64,000 nt of DNA from contig CAJTDD010000003.1 in NCBI GenBank assembly GCA_910574885.1, forward strand, positions 186,001 through 250,000, written 5' to 3'. Of this stretch, positions 49,039 through 58,130 are shown one piece after another. The position numbers and the translations under genes were made by a program. Origin of the DNA: Lachnospiraceae bacterium (GTDB taxonomy: Bacteria > Bacillota > Clostridia > Lachnospirales > Lachnospiraceae). The notes beneath the pieces are model-generated. The model had not been told where the DNA came from. It was given only the letters and a program-made list of their open reading frames with translations, and searched no databases. Each line of letters opens with the position of its first letter. The stretch's first letter is position 1.

Positions 49039-49047
49039 CGTATGACG

Positions 49048-49081
49048 CCGTCTGTTCTTCGTATGAATAGACGGTTTTTTT
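49048..49081 (+). terminator. Terminator of the zinc-ribbon gene
   Basis: CCGTCT pairs with AGACGG, with a TTC/GAA inner pairing, followed by seven T's, 10 bases after the stop codon. Confidence 0.85.
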
Positions 49082-49089
49082 GTCCCTCA

Positions 49090-49605
49090 AATTAAGGAAA
49101 AGCAAAAAAATAAAAAATTTCAAAAAAACAGGGTGGCATTTTGCGTTTTCATTCCAAATAAGTGAAGGGGTTGACTTTCAACATTAGAGAAGGGATACTT
49201 TTTCACTGTATTTTGAAAATTGAATCAGTCATTCGCTAAGACAAAATTTCTGATGACGAGCCACCTTAGCAGGTACGCCAAGATTTTATTCCCAAATGAT
49301 AGGCAGAATAAATGAGCGATAATTCCAGCTATAAGTATCGGGTTGTCCCCGATATGGCGATGACAGTCAGAATGATAATGATACTCCTGTACGCAGCTCC
49401 AAGAGTTCCTTGGAGAGGTGAGATTCCTGTGAAGCAGATAACAGTCTGCTGCTTAGCGATTTCCCGAAGCAGATTGCTTTTTTGCAGGGGGTGTTGAGGA
49501 CAAATACTGCATTTTAAATTTTTGCGGGGACAGGAAGATTGTCCCTGCTAATTACATAGCCACATTGACAACGTGGCTAAATTTTTGAAGAAGGAGGATA
49601 TACTT
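49090..49605 (+). other. Non-coding leader of the conjugative element
   Basis: The 500-base stretch has no gene. It starts very A-rich (about 49090-49135), then holds TTGACT at 49171 and several hairpins: GCTAAG...CTTAGC (49235-49270), TTTATTC/GAATAAA (49285-49312), ATCGGG/CCCGAT (about 49337-49352), AGCAGA/TCTGCT (about 49434-49452), and AGCCAC/GTGGCT (about 49559-49580) just before the parA site. It is probably a long structured 5' leader and may include the left end of the element. Confidence 0.5.
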
Positions 49606-50451
49606 ATGAACTCAGAGGGCATGACGCCAAAGTGCAAAGTGATCGCCCTGACAAACCAGAAAGGCGGTGTCGGAAAGACCACCACGACGGTCAATCTGGG
49701 GGTAAGTTTGGCACAGAAGGGTAAAAAAGTGCTTCTGATTGACGCCGACGCACAGGCAAATCTGACAATGTCCCTTGGCTATGGCAGACCAGACGATTTG
49801 TCTGACACCCTTTCAAGTATCATGCAGGATGTCATAGACGACAAGCCGATAGACGTACAGAAAGCCATTCTGCACCATGAAGAAGGCGTTGACCTGCTCC
49901 CGTCCAATATTGAGCTGTCAGGATTAGAAGTAAGGCTTATCAATGCCATAAGCCGAGAAAGCGTGCTGAAAACTTGCATTAATGAAGTAAAAGAGAAGTA
50001 TGACATGGTACTGGTAGACTCGATGCCGAGCTTAGGGATGCTGACAATTAATGCACTTGCTGCAAGCGACAGCATAATTATCCCGACGCAGCCCCACTAT
50101 CTTTCCGCCAAAGGCTTAGAATTATTGCTTCAATCCGTATCGAAAGTCAAGCGGCAGATAAACCCGAAACTGCGGATAGACGGAATCCTTATGACGATGG
50201 TAATGCCGCGCACAAACATTTCCAAGGAGATCACAGCTACGGTAAAGAGCGCTTATGGGCAGAGAATCCGAGTGTTTGAATCCCAGATACCACATTCCAT
50301 ACGGGCAGTAGAAGCGACTGCGGAGGGCAAGAGCATATTTGCCTATGATAAAGGAGGCAAAGTAGCGAAAGCATATGGAGAGCTTGCGAAGGAGGTGGAA
50401 GAAATTGGCGAGAAGCAGAAAAAGCAAAATAGAGCTGACCGCATACGATGA
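49606..50451 (+). CDS. parA: ParA/Soj-type partition ATPase
   Basis: 281 residues from the ATG at 49606 (MNSEGMTPKCKVIALTNQ), behind AAGGAGGATA. The deviant Walker A KGGVGKTTT, LIDADAQANLT and DSMPSLGMLTINAL are typical of ParA. It uses DNA-bound ATP to move or retain DNA. The first gene of the element's operon; parB starts inside its end. Confidence 0.94.
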   Translation: MNSEGMTPKCKVIALTNQKGGVGKTTTTVNLGVSLAQKGKKVLLIDADAQANLTMSLGYGRPDDLSDTLSSIMQDVIDDKPIDVQKAILHHEEGVDLLPSNIELSGLEVRLINAISRESVLKTCINEVKEKYDMVLVDSMPSLGMLTINALAASDSIIIPTQPHYLSAKGLELLLQSVSKVKRQINPKLRIDGILMTMVMPRTNISKEITATVKSAYGQRIRVFESQIPHSIRAVEATAEGKSIFAYDKGGKVAKAYGELAKEVEEIGEKQKKQNRADRIR

Positions 50452-51352
50452 CCTCTTTGAGACAGACGAGAGCCGCGCAGAAGCAAATTTAAGCAAGATA
50501 AGGGAGATACCCATTTCCGAAATAGACGAATTTCCAGACCATCCCTTTAAAGTGCTTATGGATGAAGATATGGAACAGCTTGTTGACAGCGTTAGAAGGA
50601 TTGGCGTAATGACTCCCGCAACGGTTCGGCAAAAGGAGGACGGACGGTATGAGTTAATCAGCGGTCACAGGCGGAAAAAGGCTTGCGAACTTGCAGGGTT
50701 TGAGGTGCTGAAATGCGAGGTTAAGGAGCTGAGCCATGACGAAGCAGTCATTGTGATGGTTGAAAGTAATCTGCAACGCTCCACTATCCTGCCAAGCGAG
50801 AAAGCCTTTGCGTATAAGATGCGGTTAGAAGCGATGAAACGGCAAGCAGGCAGACCAATAAAAGATAATTATTCCCCAGTGGGTAATAATTATGAGTTTG
50901 CGACTTCGAGTGATGAACTTGCTGAAAAAGTGGGAGAAAGCAAGAATCAGATTTTTCGATTTATCCGTCTGACAGAGCTAGTACCTGAAATTCTGGAAAT
51001 GGTTGATGAACGCCAGATTGCCTTCCGTCCTGCGGTGGAGTTATCCTATCTCACCGAGGAACAGCAGTACACACTTTTAGAAGCGATGGGGTACAACGAC
51101 GCCACGCCTTCACTGGCACAGGCAATCAAAATGAAAAAATTCATGCAGGAGGGGAAGCTGACAGACGAGGTTATTCAGTCCATTATGCAGGAGGAAAAGC
51201 CGAACCAAAAAGAAAAACCTGCGTTCAAAGACGAGAGGATAACCAAGCTTATACCAAAGACTATCCCCAGAGGGCAGGAAACCGATTTTGTAGTTAAAGC
51301 ATTGGAGTATTATAACCGCCACCTGCAAAGGCAGCGGGGGAAGGAGAGGTAA
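50405..51352 (+). CDS. parB: ParB/RepB-like partition protein
   Basis: 315 residues from a TTG at 50405 (LARSRKSKIELTAYDDLF), 6 bases after AAGGAGGTGG; the overlap with parA is 47 bases in another frame. It has the ParB N-terminal nuclease/CTP-binding fold motif LISGHRRKKACE, the VMVESNLQRSTILPSEKA segment, and a central HTH (ELAEKVGESKNQIFRFIRL). It binds centromere-like sites, here perhaps the inverted repeats after the gene. Confidence 0.9.
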   Translation: MARSRKSKIELTAYDDLFETDESRAEANLSKIREIPISEIDEFPDHPFKVLMDEDMEQLVDSVRRIGVMTPATVRQKEDGRYELISGHRRKKACELAGFEVLKCEVKELSHDEAVIVMVESNLQRSTILPSEKAFAYKMRLEAMKRQAGRPIKDNYSPVGNNYEFATSSDELAEKVGESKNQIFRFIRLTELVPEILEMVDERQIAFRPAVELSYLTEEQQYTLLEAMGYNDATPSLAQAIKMKKFMQEGKLTDEVIQSIMQEEKPNQKEKPAFKDERITKLIPKTIPRGQETDFVVKALEYYNRHLQRQRGKER

Positions 51353-51581
51353 GCCGACGCCAAGGGAGAAGTATACCCTTTGAGGGCTATCTATTTTTTC
51401 TCTGTCTCCGCTTCGGTCGGCGTTAAACGTGTGCCACTGGCACACAACGCCCCCTCTCCACACCTCTCCCCCCGAAATACTACCAGTAACTATCCGAGAA
51501 AAGAAATCATGAAAGCTGCATAGGTGTGCAGCTTTTTTTCTGCCCGTAAATCATCAAATTAAAAACGAACAGGAGGAAACA
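51353..51581 (+). promoter_or_regulatory. Inverted-repeat-rich gap and terminator after parB
   Basis: This gap has an AAGCCGACGCC/GGTCGGCGTT long-range pair, the palindrome GTGTGCCACTGGCACAC (51429-51445), and a terminator with a 9-bp stem AAAGCTGCA/TGCAGCTTT and seven or more T's (51512-51539). The palindrome could be a ParB or regulator site. No gene is seen here. Confidence 0.6.
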
Positions 51582-54500
51582 ATGAAGATTCGTGAAAGAT
51601 TCAAAAGGACAGCAGCTTATACCCTTGCTGCGGTCACTATATTATCCGCCTTTCCTGCATCATCTGTACTTGGAGCAGGCAGCATAGGGACGATTTCATT
51701 CGACCACACCTACGACAGTGCAGGGAACGCCATGAGATACAATTCAACTGCTAACATTGACGGTCATGTGCCAGGGAATACAGGCGAATATATCAACCGT
51801 ATGTATGTAGACGGAGAAGACGCATACTGTATTCAGCCAGGCGTACCTTTAAGGACAGGAAACACATTGGCAAAAGACTCCTCAAGCGCATGGAACCTGC
51901 TGTCTGGGAATCAGAAAAAAGCGGTAGGGCTTGCCCTGCTCTATGGGAATCAGGGAAACAGGAATCAGTTGACAGGGAACGACGATGAAAAGTGGCTCGC
52001 CACCCAAACACTGGTATGGGAGTTTGTCACAGGATGCCGTGAGTCTATAGGAACTTACCGACAGACAAGCGGTACAATCTACAACCTGCATTTTGGCTCA
52101 AACTACCCAAACAGCCAGGCGAGGGCAGCATACGACCAGATCATCGCCAGGATGTCTAAGCACAATACGATTCCCAGTTTTATGTCGGGCGGCGAGGGCA
52201 GCATAACAAGAGAGCTTTCCTATCGGGATGGAAGATACAGTATGACATTTACTGATAGTAACAATACCCTTTCTGAATATGACTTTACAAGCTCCGACAG
52301 CCACATCAAGGTATCCAAGAACGGGAACAAGCTGACCGTAACGTCTGAAAAGGCAGTAAAAGGCACAGTCAGGATAACGGCGGCAAGGAATAACACGCCG
52401 ACCGTCAGCAGCGGCGCAAAAATGATCGCATACGGAGATCCGAATTTGCAGGATGTGATAACAGGTGTGGAAAACGTGGATACAGTCAGGGCATATCTCA
52501 ATGTGGAAACGCCTACAGGGACAATCGCACTGAAAAAGACATCGGAGGACGGCGTGGTAGAGGGGATTTCATTTACCGTCAAAGGAGAGAATTACAGCAA
52601 GACCCTTGAGACAGATGCAAACGGAAATATAACGGCTGAGGGCTTATTCCCTGGGACTTATACAGTCACCGAGCAGCCGATAGACCATTATGAGAAGCCC
52701 CAAACCCAGACCTTGACGGTTATTGGAGGAGAAACAGCCACCGTAACATTCGACAACATTCTAAAACGAGGGAGTCTTGAGGTTGTGAAAACATCTGAGG
52801 ACGATTGCAACGGAGGGGTACGGTTTCACCTTTACGGAACATCCCTGAGCGGAATTGCTGTTGACGAATATGCGGTGACGGACGGGAATGGACTTGCGAG
52901 GTTTGAAAATATCCTGATAAGCGGCAATACGCCATATGTACTCGAAGAAATGGACACAGCAGACCGCTATGTCGTTCCAGCCACCCAGACCGCACCGATT
53001 GAATGGAAGAAAGTTACGAACAGAAGTTTCCATAACGTACTGAAAAAATTTAACGTAATTGTCCGTAAGACAGATCGGGAAACAGGAACGCCGCAGGGCG
53101 ACGCTTCTCTGGCAGGAGCAGTGTACGGCGTCTATAAAGGCAGGGAACTCCTTGACACCTATACAACCGATGAAAACGGGCAGTTCACAACAAAAAATTA
53201 TATATGCGGCGATGATTGGAGTATTCGTGAGTTAGTTCCGCCCGAAGGCTATCTTCTGGACAGCAGAATCCACCACATAGGGGCAGAGCCGAGGCTTTAT
53301 ACGGTTGAATATAATACAACAGGAAATAACGTAAATGATCAGGTCGCAAAAGGAAAGATTGCCATTACCAAGCATACGGACAACGGAGAGACACAGATTG
53401 AAACGCCGGAAGAAGGGGCAGTATTTGAGGTATACCTGAAATCCGCAGGAAGTTACAAACAGGCGGAAGAAGCAGAGAGGGAGATCCTGACTTGCGACGC
53501 AAACGGATTTGCCCAGACCAAATATATGCCTTACGGTATTTATACCGTTCATCAGGCTTCCGGTTGGGAGGGGCGTGAATTGATGAAAGATTTTGACGTA
53601 TTTATCAACCAAGACAGCCAGACCTACCGCTACTTAATCAACAACGCAAACTTTGAGAGTTATATCAAGATTGCCAAAAAAGATATCGAGACAGGAAAGA
53701 CGATACCATATGCAGGCGCAGGTTTCCAGATTTACGATCCAAATGGAGAACGGGTATCCATGACGTTTACCTACCCAGAAGTGACAACGATTGATACGTT
53801 CTACACCACAATAGACGGTGAATTAATCACGCCGCAGCCCCTTGAATACGGAGAGGGCTATACGCTTGTGGAGGTACAGGCTCCCTATGGCTACGTGCTG
53901 GATTCCAAGCCGATACCGTTTGACGTAGTGCAGGGAGATTCCCAGGAAGAAAACGGTTTTCATGTAATCAAGGTAGAATGTTCTAATATTGCACAGAAAG
54001 GAACAATTACCGTATCCAAGTCCGGCGAAGTATTCGGCAAAGTATCCAGCAGCAATCAGATGTATCAGCCAGTCTTTGCCGAAGATTCCTTAGAAGGGGC
54101 AGTCTATGAGGTTGCCGCCGCCGAGGATATCGTTACCACAGACGGCACAGTCAGAGCCAGGAAGGGCGAGGTCGTAGATACCCTGACCACAGGGAAAGAC
54201 GGAAAAGCCAAGTCAAAGAACCTATATCTGGGAAGATACAAAGTGAAAGAAGTAACGGCTCCCCAAGGGATGGTGTTAAATGCGGCTCCCCATATAGTTG
54301 AGCTTGCGTATGCAGGGCAGGACATTGCAGTCACAGAGATATCCACAGACTTTCGCAATGAACGCCAGAGGGTAGAAATAGACATTGTAAAGAGCCTTGA
54401 AGTAAATAAGGCGTATGGCATAGGCGATCATGGAGAAATGAAAGATGTTTGTTTCGGGCTGTATGCAGAAAAAGAACTGACTGCCGCAGACGGTTCCGTC

Positions 54501-55718
54501 ATTCCAGCAGACGGATTGTTAGAAGTAATCGCCCTTGACGAGAACGGTCATGGAAAAGCGAAAAGCGACCTGCCGACTGGAAAATACTATGTGAAGGAAA
54601 TCCGTACAAATCCCGCATACCTGGCGAATAATAAGAAATACCCTGTAAATTTTGAATATGCAGGGCAGGACACAGAGGTTGTCCATATCGCTGCAAATGA
54701 GGGAGAAGCCATAAAAAATAAGTTGATTTACGGCTCTGTCGGCGGCAAAAAGACCGATGAGGACGGAAAAGAGTTAGGCGGCGCTATGATCGGTATCTTT
54801 AAGACAGGGACAAAAGAATATACAAAGGAAAATGCAATCCAGACCGCGACATCCGAAGATGACGGGACTTTTTCTTTTGTAAAAGTCCCGTATGGCACAT
54901 GGATCATTCGTGAAGTGGAAAGCCCAGAAGGATATATACTGTCCGAGGAAGAAATCACTGTGACAATCGGTAAAGCAGGGGAATTTGTAGAAATCGAGCT
55001 TGTAAATGATTTTATTAAGGGTAGTATTTCTCTGATAAAAAGGGATAAAGACAGCTCGGAAACGAAACTCTTTGGCGCAGTATTCGAGGTTTACTCCGAT
55101 AGCAACAGCGACGGAAAACTGGATAAGAAAGATGAGCTGATGGGCGAAATGAGTGAGGTGGAGAAAGGAGTTTACCAGATGGACGACCTGCGTTACGGCA
55201 AGTATTTTGTATGTGAGAAAACCGCCCCCACAGGTTTTGTGCTGGATGAGAACGTCTATCCCGTATCCATCGAGGAAAACGGCAAGACCTATGATGTGGA
55301 GAATGAAGCGGGCAAAGGCTTCCTGAACGAAGCGCAGAAAGGATCGCTTAAAATCGTCAAGACATCATCTGACGGCAGAGTGGAGGGCTTCTCTTTCCAG
55401 GTTATCGGAAAAGATTACGATCAGACATTCACGACGGATAAGGAAGGCGAGATTACCATCGAGGGGCTGCGAATCGGGGAATATACTGTATCCGAGGTCA
55501 GCGACAAGGCATCTTCTGACTATATCCTGCCCGCCGATCAGACAGTGACAATTAAGACAGATGAAACGGCGAACATCGCCATGCACAACGAACTTCGAGA
55601 AACCCCGAAAACAGGAGATGATTTCAGCTTGGGATTATGGGCGAGCCTTGCGGCTGCATTTACCATCGGCGCAGGAATCTTCGGGTTTGCAGGCTATCGG
55701 TGCGGAAGAAGGAAATAA
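51582..55718 (+). CDS. Sortase-anchored thioester/Cna-B repeat surface adhesin
   Basis: A 1378-residue surface protein. It has a signal peptide (residues 1-about 32), then a thioester domain with Cys83 (AYCIQPG) and Gln142 (LATQTLVWEFV), predicted to form an internal Cys-Gln thioester that can bond to host surface proteins. At least eight SpaA/Cna-B-type beta domains follow (motifs such as GTIALKKTSEDG, GLFPGTYTVTEQP, LEGAVYEV, APTGFVLDENVYPVSI). It ends in TPKTGD (1341-1346), a hydrophobic span and GRRK for sortase anchoring. It is element cargo that probably helps mating-pair or host attachment. GGAGG precedes the ATG. Confidence 0.92.
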   Translation: MKIRERFKRTAAYTLAAVTILSAFPASSVLGAGSIGTISFDHTYDSAGNAMRYNSTANIDGHVPGNTGEYINRMYVDGEDAYCIQPGVPLRTGNTLAKDSSSAWNLLSGNQKKAVGLALLYGNQGNRNQLTGNDDEKWLATQTLVWEFVTGCRESIGTYRQTSGTIYNLHFGSNYPNSQARAAYDQIIARMSKHNTIPSFMSGGEGSITRELSYRDGRYSMTFTDSNNTLSEYDFTSSDSHIKVSKNGNKLTVTSEKAVKGTVRITAARNNTPTVSSGAKMIAYGDPNLQDVITGVENVDTVRAYLNVETPTGTIALKKTSEDGVVEGISFTVKGENYSKTLETDANGNITAEGLFPGTYTVTEQPIDHYEKPQTQTLTVIGGETATVTFDNILKRGSLEVVKTSEDDCNGGVRFHLYGTSLSGIAVDEYAVTDGNGLARFENILISGNTPYVLEEMDTADRYVVPATQTAPIEWKKVTNRSFHNVLKKFNVIVRKTDRETGTPQGDASLAGAVYGVYKGRELLDTYTTDENGQFTTKNYICGDDWSIRELVPPEGYLLDSRIHHIGAEPRLYTVEYNTTGNNVNDQVAKGKIAITKHTDNGETQIETPEEGAVFEVYLKSAGSYKQAEEAEREILTCDANGFAQTKYMPYGIYTVHQASGWEGRELMKDFDVFINQDSQTYRYLINNANFESYIKIAKKDIETGKTIPYAGAGFQIYDPNGERVSMTFTYPEVTTIDTFYTTIDGELITPQPLEYGEGYTLVEVQAPYGYVLDSKPIPFDVVQGDSQEENGFHVIKVECSNIAQKGTITVSKSGEVFGKVSSSNQMYQPVFAEDSLEGAVYEVAAAEDIVTTDGTVRARKGEVVDTLTTGKDGKAKSKNLYLGRYKVKEVTAPQGMVLNAAPHIVELAYAGQDIAVTEISTDFRNERQRVEIDIVKSLEVNKAYGIGDHGEMKDVCFGLYAEKELTAADGSVIPADGLLEVIALDENGHGKAKSDLPTGKYYVKEIRTNPAYLANNKKYPVNFEYAGQDTEVVHIAANEGEAIKNKLIYGSVGGKKTDEDGKELGGAMIGIFKTGTKEYTKENAIQTATSEDDGTFSFVKVPYGTWIIREVESPEGYILSEEEITVTIGKAGEFVEIELVNDFIKGSISLIKRDKDSSETKLFGAVFEVYSDSNSDGKLDKKDELMGEMSEVEKGVYQMDDLRYGKYFVCEKTAPTGFVLDENVYPVSIEENGKTYDVENEAGKGFLNEAQKGSLKIVKTSSDGRVEGFSFQVIGKDYDQTFTTDKEGEITIEGLRIGEYTVSEVSDKASSDYILPADQTVTIKTDETANIAMHNELRETPKTGDDFSLGLWASLAAAFTIGAGIFGFAGYRCGRRK

Positions 55719-55741
55719 AACAGTAAAATGGATAGGGAGTG

Positions 55742-55768
55742 GGGCGGTTGGAAGATACCGCCCTCTTT
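55742..55768 (+). terminator. Partial terminator after the adhesin
   Basis: GGGCGGT pairs with ACCGCCC, followed by TCTTT; it could reduce read-through into the small genes that follow. Confidence 0.6.
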
Positions 55769-55816
55769 CCATTTATAAGGACTGTTATGCCAAAAATATA
55801 CAGAGAGGAGGAAGTT

Positions 55817-56119
55817 ATGGACAGCCTGAAAACCATTGAGGGCAAAGTCAGGAGCATCCTGCAAGAGAATGAGGACGCCAGAAACGACGACATGGTACTG
55901 TACCTTGTCCTCTGCAACCTTTATCTGAATCATGCAGGTTCAATGCCGCTTGCAGAGATCATGACCAGGTATAAAGAGCTTGGTTTACCGAGCTTTGAGA
56001 GCGTGGGAAGGACGCGCCGAAAGTTGCAGGAAAGACACCCAGAACTTTTAGGAAGTCTGCGGAGGCAGAAAATCAGAGCCGCAGGCGAAAAGGCATACCG
56101 TAAGTATGCAAAGACGTAA
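55817..56119 (+). CDS. Element protein, small helical
   Basis: 100 residues from the ATG at 55817, behind AGAGGAGG; an in-frame ATG at 55787 is possible. Sequence starts MDSLKTIEGKVRSILQEN and has RTRRKLQERHPELLG and a basic C-terminus, resembling a helix-turn-helix-like DNA-interacting protein of phage and conjugative elements. No firm family. Confidence 0.7.
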   Translation: MDSLKTIEGKVRSILQENEDARNDDMVLYLVLCNLYLNHAGSMPLAEIMTRYKELGLPSFESVGRTRRKLQERHPELLGSLRRQKIRAAGEKAYRKYAKT

Positions 56120-56129
56120 GGAGGTATCT

Positions 56130-56405
56130 ATGGAGGAAATAAAACGTTCCAATCAGGGCTACGAGATTATAGAGAGCTGTACTATCGGGAATACAGAGAT
56201 TGTTATCGGGAATCACCCAACAGCGCCGAACCCTTATGTGTGCTGGTACTGTAAGGGCGGCGACAATTATTACTGGGGCTGCTACTGCAACACCCTTGAA
56301 GCCGCAAGGGAAAAGCTGAACGAACGCCGCCGGTCGGAGTGCCATATGCCGTACAACCGACAGACCGACAGAAAGGCGAAGCATTACGATGAGTGTGAGC
56401 GGTAG
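56130..56405 (+). CDS. Element protein with aromatic/Cys-rich core
   Basis: 91 residues from the ATG at 56130, behind TAAGGAGG. The centre PYVCWYCKGGDNYYWGCYC is rich in Cys, Trp and Tyr and may bind metal. Similar in opening (EIIESCTIGNTEIVIG) to the gene at 56537, which reads STYEVTQSIHIGRREVVFG; the two may be related small domains of the element. Confidence 0.7.
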   Translation: MEEIKRSNQGYEIIESCTIGNTEIVIGNHPTAPNPYVCWYCKGGDNYYWGCYCNTLEAAREKLNERRRSECHMPYNRQTDRKAKHYDECER

Positions 56406-56547
56406 CGGAAAAAAATATGACTGTATGGACTGCCCTTACCCCCGATATAAGGACGGTCGTGTTATCTTCTGCGATGTCTGTATCCGAAAAATCTTAGACT
56501 GGCAGAGGGAGAAAAAACAGAGAAAGGAGAGGTACGATGGAGAATGA
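56389..56547 (+). CDS. 52-residue zinc-finger protein
   Basis: A short frame MSVSGSGKKYDCMDCPYPRY with C-x2-C at residues 12/15 and again at 28/31, then a charged helix ending RKERYDGE. The overlaps (17 bases with the previous gene, 11 with the next) fit the crowded element operon. Two CxxC pairs suggest one zinc ribbon. Confidence 0.6.
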   Translation: MSVSGSGKKYDCMDCPYPRYKDGRVIFCDVCIRKILDWQREKKQRKERYDGE

Positions 56548-57142
56548 GGAAAAGCGGATGATCAGTACCTACGAGGTCACGCAGAGTATCCACATAGGAA
56601 GAAGGGAAGTGGTATTTGGCATAGACGGGAAAGAGGAATATCCCTATTTAGTCTGCTACTGCACGTATGATAACCCTTTATCCGCAGAATGGGTGGAGGA
56701 TGCGGTCGGCTCAGACGACTATCTGGAAGCCATGCAGATATTTACAGACAGAGTGCAGGAGCAGATAGAGAGTGTAAGAGCCGAGCAGGAACAGTTCAAG
56801 TTCGACATGACCCCGTTTACCATAGACGACTGTATCCCAGACGATAAGGGAGGCAGCATTGTGGGAAAGGTGGTTGTCATCAATGCCGAAGTCAACCGTC
56901 ATGAGTACCGCCATTGTGCCTACCAGCTTGTGCTGGCGGACGGCGGAAACGGCGCGAGGGGCGGCAGGGGGCAGGCGGTGTTTGGAACCAGCCTTGCGGA
57001 CGGAAAGCACGCCAGATGGGAAAGGTGCGACGTGCTTGGCGAACTCAAGCCAGAGAAAATGCCCGAATGGGCGAAAGAAGCCCTTGCCAGAATCAAGGCA
57101 CAGGAAAGGGAGAAGAAATCAAAAAGCAGGGAGGAACGCTGA
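56537..57142 (+). CDS. Element-conserved protein of unknown function
   Basis: 201 residues from the ATG at 56537, behind AAAGGAGAGG. It has an N-terminal strand repeat STYEVTQSIHIG similar to the gene at 56130, then a Gly-rich stretch (ADGGNGARGGRGQ) and a charged Lys/Glu C-terminus. I associate it with Tn1549-like elements but cannot give a function. It ends in an ATGA overlap with the next gene. Confidence 0.7.
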   Translation: MENEEKRMISTYEVTQSIHIGRREVVFGIDGKEEYPYLVCYCTYDNPLSAEWVEDAVGSDDYLEAMQIFTDRVQEQIESVRAEQEQFKFDMTPFTIDDCIPDDKGGSIVGKVVVINAEVNRHEYRHCAYQLVLADGGNGARGGRGQAVFGTSLADGKHARWERCDVLGELKPEKMPEWAKEALARIKAQEREKKSKSREER

Positions 57143-57840
57143 TGGAGATAAGGGCTTTGACACAGCCGGAACAGAAATATGCCTATGCCCAGAGTATGCA
57201 GCTAGAGGGACAGACGGGATGTATCGGTCATCTCCGAGGGGATTTTGGCAGTTCTGGAAGTGAATTTCATGCAGACTGGAAGGATAGGAGGGAACAGTGG
57301 AAAACGGAGGGGTTTCAGGCGGAGTTTAAAGATTTCATCAATCTTCTGCGTGGGGATAAGGGGATTCTGCACAGCCGACGTGATATGTCGGCGGCGGTAA
57401 GACAAACCCCCGCCGCCACCTTTTTGGGGAATTACTGTACTGAGTACGGTTTTCGTGCAGATACGGACAAATACGCCTTTCTGTTCCGTTGCAATCCAAC
57501 AAAGGGCGACGGTAATTTTTATTGTTACTGCTATGTGAAAGAGTGGTTGGATAAGCATATCCAAAAAGCAGAGCGGGGTATCCGTTTTATTGACCCGCAT
57601 TACAAGGAGCTGTTCCGCATACCAGACGGCGGCAAAATCATCATCACATATGATTGGGGAGAACGGGCAGAAAAGACCTGCCGTTTTATTGACGAGTACC
57701 ATACCGAGGTGGGCGGCAATCTCTACCATATCTGCGAATTTGCCGAGCGTATGAAAAGGAGTGGGCACAGCTATGAGCCGAAGCAGCAAGAGCCGCAGGC
57801 GGCACAGAAAGCCCCGAAACACAAAGACCATGAACGATAG
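57142..57840 (+). CDS. Element-conserved protein, Cys/aromatic C-half
   Basis: 232 residues from the ATG at 57142 (MEIRALTQPEQKYAYAQSMQ). The first part mentions a search-like motif GCIGHLRGDFGSSGSEFHADW, split by many acidic and aromatic residues, and the second half has CYCYVKEWLDKHIQKAERG. Translationally coupled to the upstream gene. A family common in Clostridiales conjugative elements; function unknown. Confidence 0.65.
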   Translation: MEIRALTQPEQKYAYAQSMQLEGQTGCIGHLRGDFGSSGSEFHADWKDRREQWKTEGFQAEFKDFINLLRGDKGILHSRRDMSAAVRQTPAATFLGNYCTEYGFRADTDKYAFLFRCNPTKGDGNFYCYCYVKEWLDKHIQKAERGIRFIDPHYKELFRIPDGGKIIITYDWGERAEKTCRFIDEYHTEVGGNLYHICEFAERMKRSGHSYEPKQQEPQAAQKAPKHKDHER

Positions 57841-57853
57841 GAGGATTTAAAAT

Positions 57854-58060
57854 ATGCCAGTGAACCCAAAAGCCGTCAGAGTCTTAAACAAGGTCTTAGA
57901 CGCAGGTTTTACCGATGAAAAGGCGATTGCAGCCATGACGATGGACGACATTCTCTCCATGCATGGAATCACAGTTGCGGATATCACGCTCATCAATGAG
58001 CTGCAAAAGGGTATCAAGGCAAACAAGGTCGTCTCATTTCTGGGAGACGGTACGGACTGA
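57854..58060 (+). CDS. Small helical element protein
   Basis: 68 residues from the ATG at 57854, behind ATAGGAGG. It reads MPVNPKAVRVLNKVLDAGF and TMDDILSMHGITVADITLIN, a compact all-helical fold. Conserved next to the helicase gene in related elements, to my memory. No function known. Confidence 0.7.
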   Translation: MPVNPKAVRVLNKVLDAGFTDEKAIAAMTMDDILSMHGITVADITLINELQKGIKANKVVSFLGDGTD

Positions 58061-58130
58061 GCGGAAGGCGGGGAATACGACAGGAAACAAAAAGACAGGA
58101 ATTTAGAACGACAAAGGAGGTGTGATTCTA

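Noticed and set aside
49240..49275. CTGATGA followed by pairing arms, as in a hammerhead ribozyme core
   Set aside because: The required GAAA partner and the cleavage triplet are not in place, so no ribozyme is called.
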